A stretch of 64,000 nt of DNA from CAYHCE01 sp964355015 (GCA_964355015.1 CAYHCE010000013.1:1-64000); one strand, 5' to 3'. Numbered from the stretch's first letter, positions 18,265 through 26,541 are shown. The notes: generated from the sequence alone by a model not told the origin. Numbers and translations are program-made.

Positions 18265-18274
18265 TGTCATGACA
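18265..18274. promoter_or_regulatory. Perfect 10-base palindrome upstream of the antitoxin
   Basis: TGTCATGACA is its own reverse complement and lies about 48 bases upstream of the antitoxin ATG. Ribbon-helix-helix antitoxins bind short palindromes near their promoter, so this is a candidate operator. Function is inferred from position only. Confidence 0.4.
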
Positions 18275-18349
18275 ATTCTTTCTGGAGGCGCGTATCCGGC
18301 GGTCTGGGGGTGATTGCAGAAGCCTTATGGGACATCTCTCTATCTTGAT

Positions 18350-18821
18350 CACGCACAAGGCTCCGCGACCCTGAGGGCCCGCTCTGGGCAGGGCTTGCAG
18401 AAGCAGGCAGCATTGGCGATCCGCTCAGTCATTTCAGCCATCTTGAAGCGCCTGTTGAAGCGGAAGCAGAAGCCGCCCAGACAGCGCTTGGCATATCTGT
18501 CGTAGCCGTAGGCCCGCGCAGCGGTAGTCGAAGGCGTGGAAGGTGCCGCTGAAACTGGTTTGAGGATTGCTCAGCAGGATGTTGATCCAGCGGAACTCGG
18601 CGAGATCATTGGGATGACGGCCACCTGTCACGACAGCGGCGTGGCTGCAGCCTGCAGCTGCAACGGAGCGGAAGCAGGCCAGCCCATCCGAGAGTACGGA
18701 GCAGCTGCTCGACAGGTGCTGCCTGGACCAGGGCTTCCTCACACTGGGCCTCCGTTCCATAGCGCTGCTGGAACTCTGGGAAGGAAAGCCCCTGCTGCAA
18801 CTGAATGGCGTTGCGTCCCAT
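18350..18821 (-). pseudogene. Decayed IS1595-type transposase
   Basis: Three pieces in different minus-strand frames match one IS1595-family transposase. Near 18821 is the start MGRNAIQLQQGLSFPEFQQR followed by YGTEAQCEEAL. Near 18700 is SDGLACFRSVAAAGCSH with an SGTFHAF segment. From about 18500 is YAKRCLGGFCFRFNRRFKM. The zinc-ribbon and most of the catalytic core between the first two pieces are deleted, and at least one frameshift separates the last two. No inverted ends were identified. It is a dead insertion-sequence remnant beside the toxin-antitoxin pair. Confidence 0.75.
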
Positions 18822-18980
18822 GATCGTAGTGGCACAGATGTATCAGTCCAGGGGCTCGCGGCGACGCTCGCGGAGCCAGCTGCGTAATCAAGAACTGCGA
18901 AGGTGCGCCATCGTGGTCGAGTTCAGCGGTGAAATCCAGTCACCACAGGGGCCGAGCATCCTGGGCTGATCTATCCCCCT

Positions 18981-20189
18981 ATGGCTGCCTTCACTGTCTG
19001 CGTTGCCCAGGATTCCGAACGGCTGCCGGGCAGGGTCCTGAGGCAACGCCAACTGCGCCACTGGCACGGCCTCGGCCTGCCGCTGCTGCTGTTCGGTGAA
19101 TGGGAGGGGAGCCCGGCGCCGGGCGTGGCACTGGTGCCCGACCTGCGCACCACCCGGACCGACCAGCCCCGCCTCGACGACCTGCTGCGCCTGGCAACGG
19201 CTCGCTCCAACACCGCCAGCCTCGTGTTGCTCAGGGCCGACGCCATGCCCGCTGCCAACTGGAGCGACGCTGTCGCCGAGCTGGCCTCGCGAGATACCCC
19301 CGTGCTCGCCTGGGGGCGCGCCTGGTGCAGCGGCCCAGCGCAGGTCTCCGTCGTGCTGGATCCCCCCAGCGCGCCCAGCTGGATCCTGCTGCCCCGCGGC
19401 GCCTGGTCGCCACCGCCGCACAGTGCCGACTCCCTGGCGGCCGATCCCGCCGCTGCCCTGCCCTGGTTGCTGCAGCTGGCCGCTGCCGAGGGCTGGCAGG
19501 CGCTCGACGCCACCGATGCGGCCCACCTGGACCGGCTCGGCGGGCCCCAGGCCCAGGTCGGGGGCGCGGTTCCCGCCCAGATGGGGCCGCAGCCGCGGGT
19601 CCACAGGCTCGGCACCACCCCGGCGCAGGCGCCGCGGCTCAGCCTGCTGCTCCAGGGTTCCGCCGCCGATCAGGAGCGCTGGCACGGGGCGCTCGGCGCC
19701 GAAGCGGAGCTGGGCTGGGAGCTGCTCGACGCCACTCCCGCCCACTGGCAACGGGCCCGGGGCGCGCTGATCGGCTCACTCGATGCCAGCGCCGCGCCCC
19801 CGCCGCTGGCGCTGCTGGCCGCGCTCGTGCGCGCCTTTCGCAACCCCTGGATCGATGGCGTGGAGCTCGTTGGGCTGCCGCCGCTGCTGCGCCGCGCCGC
19901 CCTGGAGCGGCTCGGTCCTGCCGCCTTCGATGCCGCGCTCTGCCGGGCCAGCGGCCTGCAGTTGCTCAGCCTGCCGCTGCTGCCGCTGGCCCCTCCCACC
20001 GATCAGACTGACCCCAACGCCAGCGCAGCCCCGGTGAGCGACCCCGATCCCCTCTGGCAGGCCGCCGCCGCCCAGCTCGAGCGGGCCGAAGGCCTGCTGC
20101 TGGCCCAGCAGCGCCGCATCGCCGAGCTGGAGCGGGAACTCGCCCGCCTGCGCGGCGCCCGGAGCGGCGAGCCTGAGCCGCAGCCATGA
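18981..20189 (+). CDS. Unknown 402-residue protein with C-terminal coiled coil
   Basis: A GC-rich frame of full coding character with no recognised domain. The N-terminal half alternates hydrophobic strands and helices (LVLLRADAMP, WILLPRGAW), loosely like a nucleotide-sugar-binding fold, but no catalytic motif is seen. The last 45 residues form a coiled coil (AAQLERAEGLLLAQQRRIAE onward). Its stop overlaps the next start as ATGA. The opposite-strand frame is shorter and lacks domains. Confidence 0.55.
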   Translation: MAAFTVCVAQDSERLPGRVLRQRQLRHWHGLGLPLLLFGEWEGSPAPGVALVPDLRTTRTDQPRLDDLLRLATARSNTASLVLLRADAMPAANWSDAVAELASRDTPVLAWGRAWCSGPAQVSVVLDPPSAPSWILLPRGAWSPPPHSADSLAADPAAALPWLLQLAAAEGWQALDATDAAHLDRLGGPQAQVGGAVPAQMGPQPRVHRLGTTPAQAPRLSLLLQGSAADQERWHGALGAEAELGWELLDATPAHWQRARGALIGSLDASAAPPPLALLAALVRAFRNPWIDGVELVGLPPLLRRAALERLGPAAFDAALCRASGLQLLSLPLLPLAPPTDQTDPNASAAPVSDPDPLWQAAAAQLERAEGLLLAQQRRIAELERELARLRGARSGEPEPQP

Positions 20190-20471
20190 GCGAACTCGAT
20201 GTGCGCTGGCAGCAGCGCTTCGCCAATTTCTGCCGCGCGCTCGATCAGCTGGAGCGCTTCTTTGAGCCCCCCGCTCTCAACGAAAGGGAGCAGCAGGGTC
20301 TGATCAAGGCCTTCGAATACACCTTCGAACTCGGCTGGAACACCCTGCGGGATCTGCTCAGGAGCGAGGGCAACGGCAGAGCAGATCGGAGACAACATCA
20401 AGGGCCGTTACTGGCCCTGTTTCTCCGCTCTGCGGGCAACACTCCTGCTGCGGCTGCAGAACGCGCCATGA
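20186..20471 (+). pseudogene. HI0074-type partner of a nucleotidyltransferase, internally deleted
   Basis: The first 60 codons match the N-terminal half of HI0074-family (HEPN-like) substrate-binding partners: RWQQRFANFCRALDQLERF, then a GLIKAFEYTFELGWNTLRDL segment. The family's end is found in a different frame: AEQIGDNIKGRYWP, then a CFSALRATLLLRL segment, with stop at 20469-20471. The middle, about 50 residues, is missing and the junction near 20380 changes frame. The original stop overlapped the next ATG as ATGA. The original antitoxin/toxin partner is therefore broken. Confidence 0.7.
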
Positions 20472-20818
20472 CGAACCCCACCGCCCGGGTCCGCCCCATC
20501 CCCGGCCTCCCCGAGGTCGCCAGCGATCGGCTGCTGGCTCTGCTGGCCTCCTGCCCGACCGTGGAGCAGGTGTGGCTGTATGGCTCGCGGGCCATGGGCC
20601 GGCATCACCAGGCTTCCGACATCGACCTCACCTTGAAGGGCGAGCGGCTCCAGCATCAGGATCTGCTGCAGCTGATGGCCCGCATCGACGACCTGCTGCT
20701 GCCCTGGAAGGTGGATCTCTCCCTCTACGCCAGCCTTGACGCCGACCTCAGGCAGCACGTGAGCCGCGTCGGGCTGCTGCTGCTCGACGCAGGAGCCGCA
20801 GAAGCGGCGAGCGGATGA
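20468..20818 (+). CDS. Minimal nucleotidyltransferase (MNT, HI0073-like)
   Basis: A 116-residue nucleotidyltransferase with the GSRAMG loop and the metal-binding pair in ASDIDLTL near residue 52; the third acidic residue is in KVDLSLY. Such proteins pair with HEPN-like partners and some adenylylate them. Its own ATG at 20468 is used here. However, the upstream deletion put both genes in one frame, so the reading frame from 20186 runs through without a stop and could give a 210-residue fusion. Confidence 0.8.
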   Translation: MTNPTARVRPIPGLPEVASDRLLALLASCPTVEQVWLYGSRAMGRHHQASDIDLTLKGERLQHQDLLQLMARIDDLLLPWKVDLSLYASLDADLRQHVSRVGLLLLDAGAAEAASG

Positions 20819-20837
20819 TCGCTCCCCTGCCAGGGGT

Positions 20838-21149
20838 TCAGATCACCGGAAACCTCCAGGCCAGGAACCAGGTGAGCAAGCCGGCCACCGACAACTGCCC
20901 CACCACGAAGTAGACGATGTTGCCCGCGTTCAGAATCGGCGAGGCGAACAGACCGACGGCCCAGGAGAGCGCCAGCAGCCCTCCCAGCGGCAGACAGAAA
21001 AAGACCAGCATCAGCAGTACCGAAGACCACAGGCGGCTCAGCAAGGCTGCATTTCTCAGGGTTTTCACGGGTCTCGCCGGTTCACGGGGAACAGCCTGTA
21101 CGGGCTTGGGCACGCCGGCACCATTCCTGTGCGGCGGAAGCGCGCTCAT
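20838..21149 (-). CDS. Small membrane protein, unknown
   Basis: A 103-residue protein with a basic, proline-rich N-terminus and two hydrophobic spans (about residues 43-66 and 75-95: SSVLLMLVFFCLPLGGLLAL; IVYFVVGQLSVAGLLTWFLA). Its start overlaps the stop of the preceding minus-strand gene by 4 bases. No family recognised. Position at the end of the MNT/HEPN series could be coincidental. Confidence 0.6.
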   Translation of the reverse strand: MSALPPHRNGAGVPKPVQAVPREPARPVKTLRNAALLSRLWSSVLLMLVFFCLPLGGLLALSWAVGLFASPILNAGNIVYFVVGQLSVAGLLTWFLAWRFPVI

Positions 21150-21412
21150 TTGCCGTCCTCATCGGGCTGCCGTTGGCTCCTGCCCACGCTCCATCCCACC
21201 AGAACTCCGACCAGCCCGCCAGCGAAAGCACCCTGCAGCTGCCAGATCTCCTTGCGGAACCGCCAGGGCATGGCACCCAGCTGCAGCCCCACCACCACGG
21301 CCAGCGTCAGCCCCAGCGCCAGCCCGCCGCCGCCGAGGAACCCCAGCAGTCCGCCCCTGCGCGGCGCCGGTTGGACCCCTGGCTGGCGCGGAGGGCTGGG
21401 CAGTTTCGACAC
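21146..21412 (-). CDS. Small membrane protein, unknown
   Basis: An 88-residue protein with a proline/arginine-rich start, a glycine-rich first membrane span near residues 20-46 (GFLGGGGLALGLTLAVVVGL), and a second near 60-78 (GAFAGGLVGVLVGWSVG). It vaguely resembles the AtpZ/AtpI type of two-span protein but is not near ATP synthase genes. It starts 7 bases after the HEPN gene, suggesting co-transcription. Confidence 0.6.
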   Translation of the reverse strand: MSKLPSPPRQPGVQPAPRRGGLLGFLGGGGLALGLTLAVVVGLQLGAMPWRFRKEIWQLQGAFAGGLVGVLVGWSVGRSQRQPDEDGK

Positions 21413-21419
21413 GCAGGGG

Positions 21420-21809
21420 CTACGGGTCAGCGCATTCTGGGCGGAACGCCGCGATCCTGTCTTCCACCAGGTTCTGCAGAGCCAGGAGGGTGTGCAGCAG
21501 CTCTGCCCGAGGGGCCGACAGCGGGAAAGGCCCTGCTTCGTAGCGAGCTTCCACCGCGTAGGTCTGCAGAGAGAGCAGGGAGTTCTCCAGCGGTACGCCT
21601 GCCAGAAGAGCCAGGGCCCGCAGGTCGTGGCTGAGGGGCGGCCGGCGGTCGTCCAGCACGATCAGTGCCTTGAGCAGTTTCTCGACACACTGCTGGGCGG
21701 CGAAACCCCATTCCTCGTCCGGATAGGCCGGATCCAGGTTCAGTTCCAGTCCGCGCCGATGCCGCGCCACGATCTGCAGCAGCAGCGCCGCATCCTCACT
21801 CGGCGACAT
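21420..21809 (-). CDS. HEPN-domain protein
   Basis: A 129-residue helical protein with AAQQCVEKLLKALIVL, the HEPN core, and R-PPLS-H (an Rx4H motif) in DDRRPPLSHDLRALA near residues 54-60, the motif that serves as the ribonuclease site in HEPN toxins. Its N-terminus overlaps the MNT gene by 14 bases. Together they form a MNT/HEPN module of toxin-antitoxin type, in which MNT is expected to modify and silence HEPN. Activity here is inferred. Confidence 0.82.
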   Translation of the reverse strand: MSPSEDAALLLQIVARHRRGLELNLDPAYPDEEWGFAAQQCVEKLLKALIVLDDRRPPLSHDLRALALLAGVPLENSLLSLQTYAVEARYEAGPFPLSAPRAELLHTLLALQNLVEDRIAAFRPECADP

Positions 21810-22197
21810 ACAACACCTGGCCCTCTCTGGCCGCGTGGCTGATCACGTGCCAGCGCGATCCGGCCAGACGATCGGCGTCGGCGCTGCCCGCAACGACCAG
21901 ATCCAGTGGCAGCGGCAGATCACCGAGCAACTGGTAAGTCCGCCACCACGCCTGCCGCAGCGCCTCCCCCTCCAGATGGGGCGTGCGTTCCACCACCAGC
22001 AGATCGAGATCGGAATCGGCATGGGCCTCGCGGCGGGCCCTTGAACCGAACAGCACCAGGCTGCGCACCTCAGGCTGCCGGGTGACCCTGGCCAGGGCGG
22101 CCTGGATCCTTGCGCGCGCATCGCCCGCCGTGCCTGGCCCCAGAGGCGGCACGGCCAGGGGCAGGGGTCGATGCCAGTCGCAGAGCGTGTGCTCCAT
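21796..22197 (-). CDS. MNT-type nucleotidyltransferase, HEPN partner
   Basis: A 133-residue protein with the nucleotidyltransferase core VRSLVLFGSRARREAHADSD followed by LDLLVV near residues 43-67, giving the GS loop and the DxD metal pair (the usual glycine after GSRAR is replaced). A further acidic residue lies in LPLDLVV. It lies 9 bases downstream of the TPR gene and overlaps the HEPN gene, so all three are probably one transcript. Confidence 0.82.
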   Translation of the reverse strand: MEHTLCDWHRPLPLAVPPLGPGTAGDARARIQAALARVTRQPEVRSLVLFGSRARREAHADSDLDLLVVERTPHLEGEALRQAWWRTYQLLGDLPLPLDLVVAGSADADRLAGSRWHVISHAAREGQVLYVAE

Positions 22198-22206
22198 GCA
22201 GGGAGG

Positions 22207-23106
22207 CTAAGACCCGCTCCCAGGGCCCGGTCCGTCCACTTCGGCGGCGTCACCGGCCTCCAGCCGGTCCAGCAGCCGGCTGAACTGGCCCAGCCGCTCG
22301 ATCGCCTCCTGCCGCCAGTCCTCCGCGGCGTCGAGGCCGGTGGTGGGGGCCAGGGCCAGATGGGCCGGATCGAGGCGGCGCAGCAGCTCCAGCCGCTGGC
22401 TCGCCAGCGCGTGATCGGGCTCCAGGTCGCGCAGGGCCCGGAAAGCCCGTGCCGCGCCCCGCCAGTCCTCGCTGGCCAGGCACTCCTCGCCGCGCTGCCC
22501 CAGCGCCTCCGCCCGCAGGCCCGCCAGCTCCTGCTGCAGGTCGGTGCGTTCGGGCGCCAGGGCCAGGGCGCGGCCCTGGGCGGCGATCGCCTCCTCCCAG
22601 CGGCGCAGCCGCCGCAGCCGCCGCGCCAGTTCCAGCCGCAGCTCCAGGGCCATCGGATCGAGCTCCAGCCCCTGACGCAGCACCAGCAGCGATTCCTCCT
22701 CCCGCCCCTGGGCATCCACCGCCCGCGCCAGGGCCAGCAGGTGCTCAGGCTCGGCCTGCCCCCGCGCCCGCAGCCGCCGCAGCAGCGGCTCGGCCTCCGC
22801 CCAGCGCTCCAGCCGCAGCAGGGCCTCCAGCAGTAACGCCTCCAGCTGCTCGCGTTCCGGCTCCGGTCCCAGGCCCTCGCCGAAGGCCAGCCGCTGCCGC
22901 AGCGGCTGGGCCGCCGCCTCGGCATCGCCGCGCTCCAGCCGCAGGCGCGCCAGCTCCAGCTCCACCGCCACCAGATGGGGCCGGGCCTGCAGCACCTCGG
23001 CATAGGCGGCCTCGGCGGCCGCCAGATCGCCGCGGGCCTGCTCCTGCTGGGCCCGCTGCAGCGCCGCCGCCACCTCCAGGGCCGTGGCCGTGTGCTTCAG
23101 CTCCAT
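22207..23106 (-). CDS. TPR-repeat protein
   Basis: A 299-residue, very alanine/leucine/arginine-rich protein made of TPR-like helical pairs with typical positions (ARGDLAAAEAAYAEVLQARP; RRWEEAIAAQGRALALAP; EDWRGAARAFRALRDLEPDH). No signal peptide. It lies 32 bases after a glycosyltransferase and 9 bases before the MNT gene, suggesting a scaffold for one of them; the partner is unknown. Confidence 0.75.
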   Translation of the reverse strand: MELKHTATALEVAAALQRAQQEQARGDLAAAEAAYAEVLQARPHLVAVELELARLRLERGDAEAAAQPLRQRLAFGEGLGPEPEREQLEALLLEALLRLERWAEAEPLLRRLRARGQAEPEHLLALARAVDAQGREEESLLVLRQGLELDPMALELRLELARRLRRLRRWEEAIAAQGRALALAPERTDLQQELAGLRAEALGQRGEECLASEDWRGAARAFRALRDLEPDHALASQRLELLRRLDPAHLALAPTTGLDAAEDWRQEAIERLGQFSRLLDRLEAGDAAEVDGPGPGSGS

Positions 23107-23138
23107 GACGTGGGCTCCATCAGCTCAGATCCATTTCC

Positions 23139-24230
23139 TCAGCTCCAGCGGCTCAGCCAGCGGCGACGCCAGTGGCCGCTGCCGCCCAGCGGCGGCCGCC
23201 GCCGGTACAGATACCAGAGGCGGTTGAGCTGAAAGGTTCGCCGGTTGGCCCGCTCCAGCGCCGGATCGCTGCCGATCGTGGCGCTGCGGCCGGGGTTGAG
23301 AGCCGCCATCGCCGGGTGGGCGAAGCTGCCGTCGAGCCATTCCAGCTCCGGGCAGGCCTGCAGCCGGTCGCGGTAGTCGAGGTCTTCGCAGTAGGCGGGA
23401 TGGAAGCCGGCGTCGAACAGGCCCACCCGGTCCCAGGTCAGGGCGGTGAGCAGGAAGGCGGAGAAGGCATCGCCCCCCGGCAGCAACGCCAGGAACTGGG
23501 GCCGCTCCGGATCCAGGCGCTCCAATGCCTGCGCCAGCACCCCCGGCGCCAGCACCACGTCGTTGCCCACGATCAGGGCCACGGCAGCCTCCGGGAAGCC
23601 CAGCAGGATCTGGTTCCAGGCCGCCGCCACGCCGCCGTTGCCGAAGGCGCGCGCCACCCGCACCTGGCCCACACCCGGGGTCCCCTCCCGCTCCAGCCGC
23701 TCCAGCAGGGCGCGCAGCTCCACGGCGTCTGCGTCGTGGCGGCCGCCGCTGTTGTCCACGATCGCCAGCGTGCCGACGGGCACATCCAGGCTGGCCAGCA
23801 GGCGCCGCAGCAGGTCGGGGCGGTTCAGCACCGCCACCCCCACCAGCGGCAGCACCCCCGCCGCTGGCAGCGGCGGCGAAAACCGTTCCAGCCCCCGCCA
23901 GAACAGTTCCAGCAGCACCTGGTCGCCGCTGCGCTCCACCACGTCCGCCAGGCAGCGCAGCAGCTCCGCCGGCAGCAGCTCCTCGGCACAGCCGCGCCGC
24001 GGCATCTGCGCCAGGGCCTGCTGCAACCAGACCAGCGCCGCCTGCCAGGCAGCGCTGCGGTCGCCCAGCTCCAGCAGCAGATCGATTCCGGCGGCCCGCT
24101 CGGCGTCGCGCCCGGCCGGTTCCAGGGCCTGCAGCTGGTCGCGATAGCGCTGGCCCAGCTGCCGCCAGGCCTCCACCGCCGCTGCCAGGGAGATCCGCTC
24201 TGGAGCCAGGTCCCGCGCTCCGTCGTCCAC
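23139..24230 (-). CDS. GT2-like glycosyltransferase
   Basis: A 363-residue protein. A helical N-terminal third (WRQLGQRYRDQLQALEPAG) precedes a GT-A-like core: LPLVGVAVLNRPDLLRRLLA near residue 137, then LAIVDNSGG, an FGNGGVAAAWNQIL segment, and VALIVGNDVVLAPGVL, where GND stands in for the usual DxD. Later YCEDLDYRDRL supplies acidic residues. GTG at 24230 is taken as the start because the longer frame runs antisense through the kinase gene. The divergent kinase gene starts 48 bases away. Confidence 0.7.
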   Translation of the reverse strand: MDDGARDLAPERISLAAAVEAWRQLGQRYRDQLQALEPAGRDAERAAGIDLLLELGDRSAAWQAALVWLQQALAQMPRRGCAEELLPAELLRCLADVVERSGDQVLLELFWRGLERFSPPLPAAGVLPLVGVAVLNRPDLLRRLLASLDVPVGTLAIVDNSGGRHDADAVELRALLERLEREGTPGVGQVRVARAFGNGGVAAAWNQILLGFPEAAVALIVGNDVVLAPGVLAQALERLDPERPQFLALLPGGDAFSAFLLTALTWDRVGLFDAGFHPAYCEDLDYRDRLQACPELEWLDGSFAHPAMAALNPGRSATIGSDPALERANRRTFQLNRLWYLYRRRPPLGGSGHWRRRWLSRWS

Positions 24231-24278
24231 CCTGACCCGCCGGCGCCGAGAGTGGGTGCAGCCTAGGCACCCTGTCCC

Positions 24279-25925
24279 GTGCCCTCTCCCGAGCCGGCCA
24301 GCCTGATCGCCGCCCTCCACCACCCCGAGGCCTACCCCGAGGCCGCCTGGGAGGGCGTGCCGCCCGAGGCGCGGCAGGTGGAGTGCATCCAGACCCACAT
24401 CAGCGTGGTGTTCCTCACGGCCAGGCTGGCGTTCAAGTGGAAGAAGCCGCTTCAGCTCTGGGGTCTGCTCGACTACGGCAGCCCGGAGCGGCGGCTGCAC
24501 TGGTGCCGGGAAGAGGTGCGGCTCAACCAGCGCCTGGCGCCCACTCTCTACCTGGGCATCGCCCCCCTGCTGCGCGCTGCCGATGGAGAGCTGAGCCTCG
24601 GCCCGCTGGCTGTTGAGGTGCCCGGGGCGGAGCACGTGGTGGTGATGCGGCGCTTCGCAGCCGCTGACACCCTGCGTGCACGCCTCGAAGCAGGCCGGGC
24701 AGGGGCCACCGAGCTGCGGGCGCTGGGGGAGAGGATCGGCCGCTTCCATCGCGCCCACCGCCTCGACGCCGAGAGCAGCGCCACCGCTGTGGCCGCTTTC
24801 GCCGCGGTGCTCCACAACAACGTGCGGGCGACCCGCTGCTTCGTTCCCGCCTTGTTCCCCGCGTCGGTGCACCGCCTGCTGGAGCACGAGCTGGCCGGGG
24901 CCCTGCGCCAGGGCCGTGCCCTGCTGCGCCGGCGGATCGCCGCGGGGCGTGGCGTAGACGGCCACGGCGATCTGCGCCTGGAGCACGTGCTTCTCTCGGA
25001 TCCGATCGCCGTCGTCGACGCCGTGGAGTTCAACGCCTCCCTGCGGCGGGTGGATGGCGCCTCCGACCTCGCCTTCCTGGTGATGGAGCTGCAGGCTGCC
25101 GGCCACGGCACACTGGTGGAGGCCCTGTTGGCGGGCTACGGCGAGCCGATCGAACCGGCCGCGCTCGCCCTGTTCTGCGCCTACCGCGCCCATGTGCGGG
25201 CCAAGGTGGGCGCCGTCACCGGCGCCGAAGCCGACCTGCCGCTGGCCCAGCGCCAGGTCGCGCAGCGGCAGGCCCGGGCCCATCTCAGCCTGGCCCTGGC
25301 CTGCGCCCGCTGCGGCCGCACGCAGCCGGCCCTGATCCTGCTGCACGGACCTTCCGCCGCGGGCAAGAGCCACCTGGCCGCCCAGCTCGCCCCCTGGCTG
25401 CTGGCCGATCTCCACCGCAGCGACCTGGTCCGCAAACGCCTGCACGGCCTCGCTGCCTTCGCCCGTCCGCAGGGCCCCGAGCGGGAGCGCCTCTATGGCG
25501 CCGAGGCCAACCGCCGCACGGAGGCGGCGCTGCTGGCGGACGCCCGCGCCAGCCTGCTGGCGGGGCACAGCGTGCTGCTCGACGCCACCCATCTGCGAGC
25601 CGCCAGCCGCCAGCGCGGCTTCGCGCTGGCCAGGGAGCTGGGTGCAGTGCCGCTGCTGCTGGATCTGCGCACTTCCCTGCCGCGGCTGCGCTCGCGGCTG
25701 GACAGCCGCCTCCGGCGCGACGACGATCCGAGCGATGCGGATCCTGCGGTCCTGCGCGATCAACTGCTACAGGCCGAGCCGCTCGGCGAAGCGGAGCAGC
25801 CCCACTGCGTGGCCGTGGGGGACGCCGACGCCGACGATCCCTCCCGGGTGCTGATGGCGCTGTGGGAGCGGCTGGCCGCGCTGCTCACTCCTGGGATTCG
25901 GCCAGTTCGCGCAACCGGTCGATGA
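24279..25925 (+). CDS. Aminoglycoside-phosphotransferase-like / AAA kinase fusion
   Basis: A 548-residue two-domain protein of the type grouped as COG2187 plus COG0645. Residues 1 to about 335 form a phosphotransferase-like fold with GRGVDGHGDLRLEHVLL near 225 (the HGDLxxxH catalytic loop) and a VDAVEFN metal segment. From about 350, ILLHGPSAAGKSHLAAQLA is a Walker A loop of a P-loop kinase, with the LLDATHLRAASRQRG segment later. The natural substrate is unknown; the fusion is widespread in bacteria, so drug resistance should not be assumed. Start GTG at 24279. Confidence 0.82.
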   Translation: MPSPEPASLIAALHHPEAYPEAAWEGVPPEARQVECIQTHISVVFLTARLAFKWKKPLQLWGLLDYGSPERRLHWCREEVRLNQRLAPTLYLGIAPLLRAADGELSLGPLAVEVPGAEHVVVMRRFAAADTLRARLEAGRAGATELRALGERIGRFHRAHRLDAESSATAVAAFAAVLHNNVRATRCFVPALFPASVHRLLEHELAGALRQGRALLRRRIAAGRGVDGHGDLRLEHVLLSDPIAVVDAVEFNASLRRVDGASDLAFLVMELQAAGHGTLVEALLAGYGEPIEPAALALFCAYRAHVRAKVGAVTGAEADLPLAQRQVAQRQARAHLSLALACARCGRTQPALILLHGPSAAGKSHLAAQLAPWLLADLHRSDLVRKRLHGLAAFARPQGPERERLYGAEANRRTEAALLADARASLLAGHSVLLDATHLRAASRQRGFALARELGAVPLLLDLRTSLPRLRSRLDSRLRRDDDPSDADPAVLRDQLLQAEPLGEAEQPHCVAVGDADADDPSRVLMALWERLAALLTPGIRPVRATGR

Positions 25926-25963
25926 GCCGCTCGCCCTTGCCGCAGGGTCCCGTTCTCCTGGCT

Positions 25964-26425
25964 TCATGGCGCTCCCGCCCCGATCCAGTGCAGGCTGAGC
26001 CGGCGCCGCTGCGGCCGCGCCCGGTGCTCCCACAGGTACACCGCCTGCCAGGTGCCGAGCAGCAGCCTGCCCTGATCAAACGAGAGGCTCAAGCTTGTGG
26101 CCGTCAACGCGGTGCGGATGTGGGCAGGCATGTCGTCGGGGCCTTCGTCGTCATGGAGCCAGGGCCGCAGCGGCCCTTCGCCGCTGACCGGTCGCACCCC
26201 TGCCGCCGGTACCAGAGCTCGCAGATAGGCGGCCAGGTCCTGCAGCACCCGCGGATCGGCGTTCTCGTTGATGGTGAGGCTGCAACTGGTGTGCAGCGCC
26301 ACCAGGTGCACCACGCCCTGCTCCAGCCCGCTGGCGGCCAGCCGCTGGCGCAGGATCGGGGTCAGATCGGTGAAGCCCTCCCCATCGGTGCTCAGTTCGA
26401 TCGGTTCGAGGAGCTGGCGCAGCAT
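25964..26425 (-). CDS. YjbQ/UPF0047 family protein
   Basis: A 153-residue protein: FTDLTPILRQRLAASGLEQG, VALHTSCSLTINENADPRVL, a WLHDDEGPDDMPAHIRTAL segment, and SLSFDQGRLLLGTWQAVYLWEH. This is the full YjbQ pattern. Members have weak thiamine-phosphate synthase activity; the physiological role is unsettled. The ATG at 26425 gives the family's usual length; the frame extends further upstream without homology. Convergent with the kinase gene, 38 bases apart. Confidence 0.9.
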   Translation of the reverse strand: MLRQLLEPIELSTDGEGFTDLTPILRQRLAASGLEQGVVHLVALHTSCSLTINENADPRVLQDLAAYLRALVPAAGVRPVSGEGPLRPWLHDDEGPDDMPAHIRTALTATSLSLSFDQGRLLLGTWQAVYLWEHRARPQRRRLSLHWIGAGAP

Positions 26426-26541
26426 CGCGGTTGCCGAACAGTTGCGGAAGAGTTGCGCCTGGTCGCACAGCCACGCTCGTGAGGCATTCCTCTTTCCTCC
26501 TGCCAAAACTAGGCTCGAACTGATCGAGTTGCCCCGCCGCG

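Noticed and set aside
21146..21412. ATP synthase assembly subunit (AtpZ/AtpI) assignment
   Set aside because: Only the two-span topology fits; no ATP synthase genes lie nearby.
24235..25763. Upstream extension of the 23139-24230 glycosyltransferase frame
   Set aside because: It runs antisense through the kinase fusion, which has intact catalytic motifs.
24279..25925. Aminoglycoside resistance gene
   Set aside because: The catalytic loop is shared by many small-molecule kinases and this fusion is common in non-resistant bacteria.
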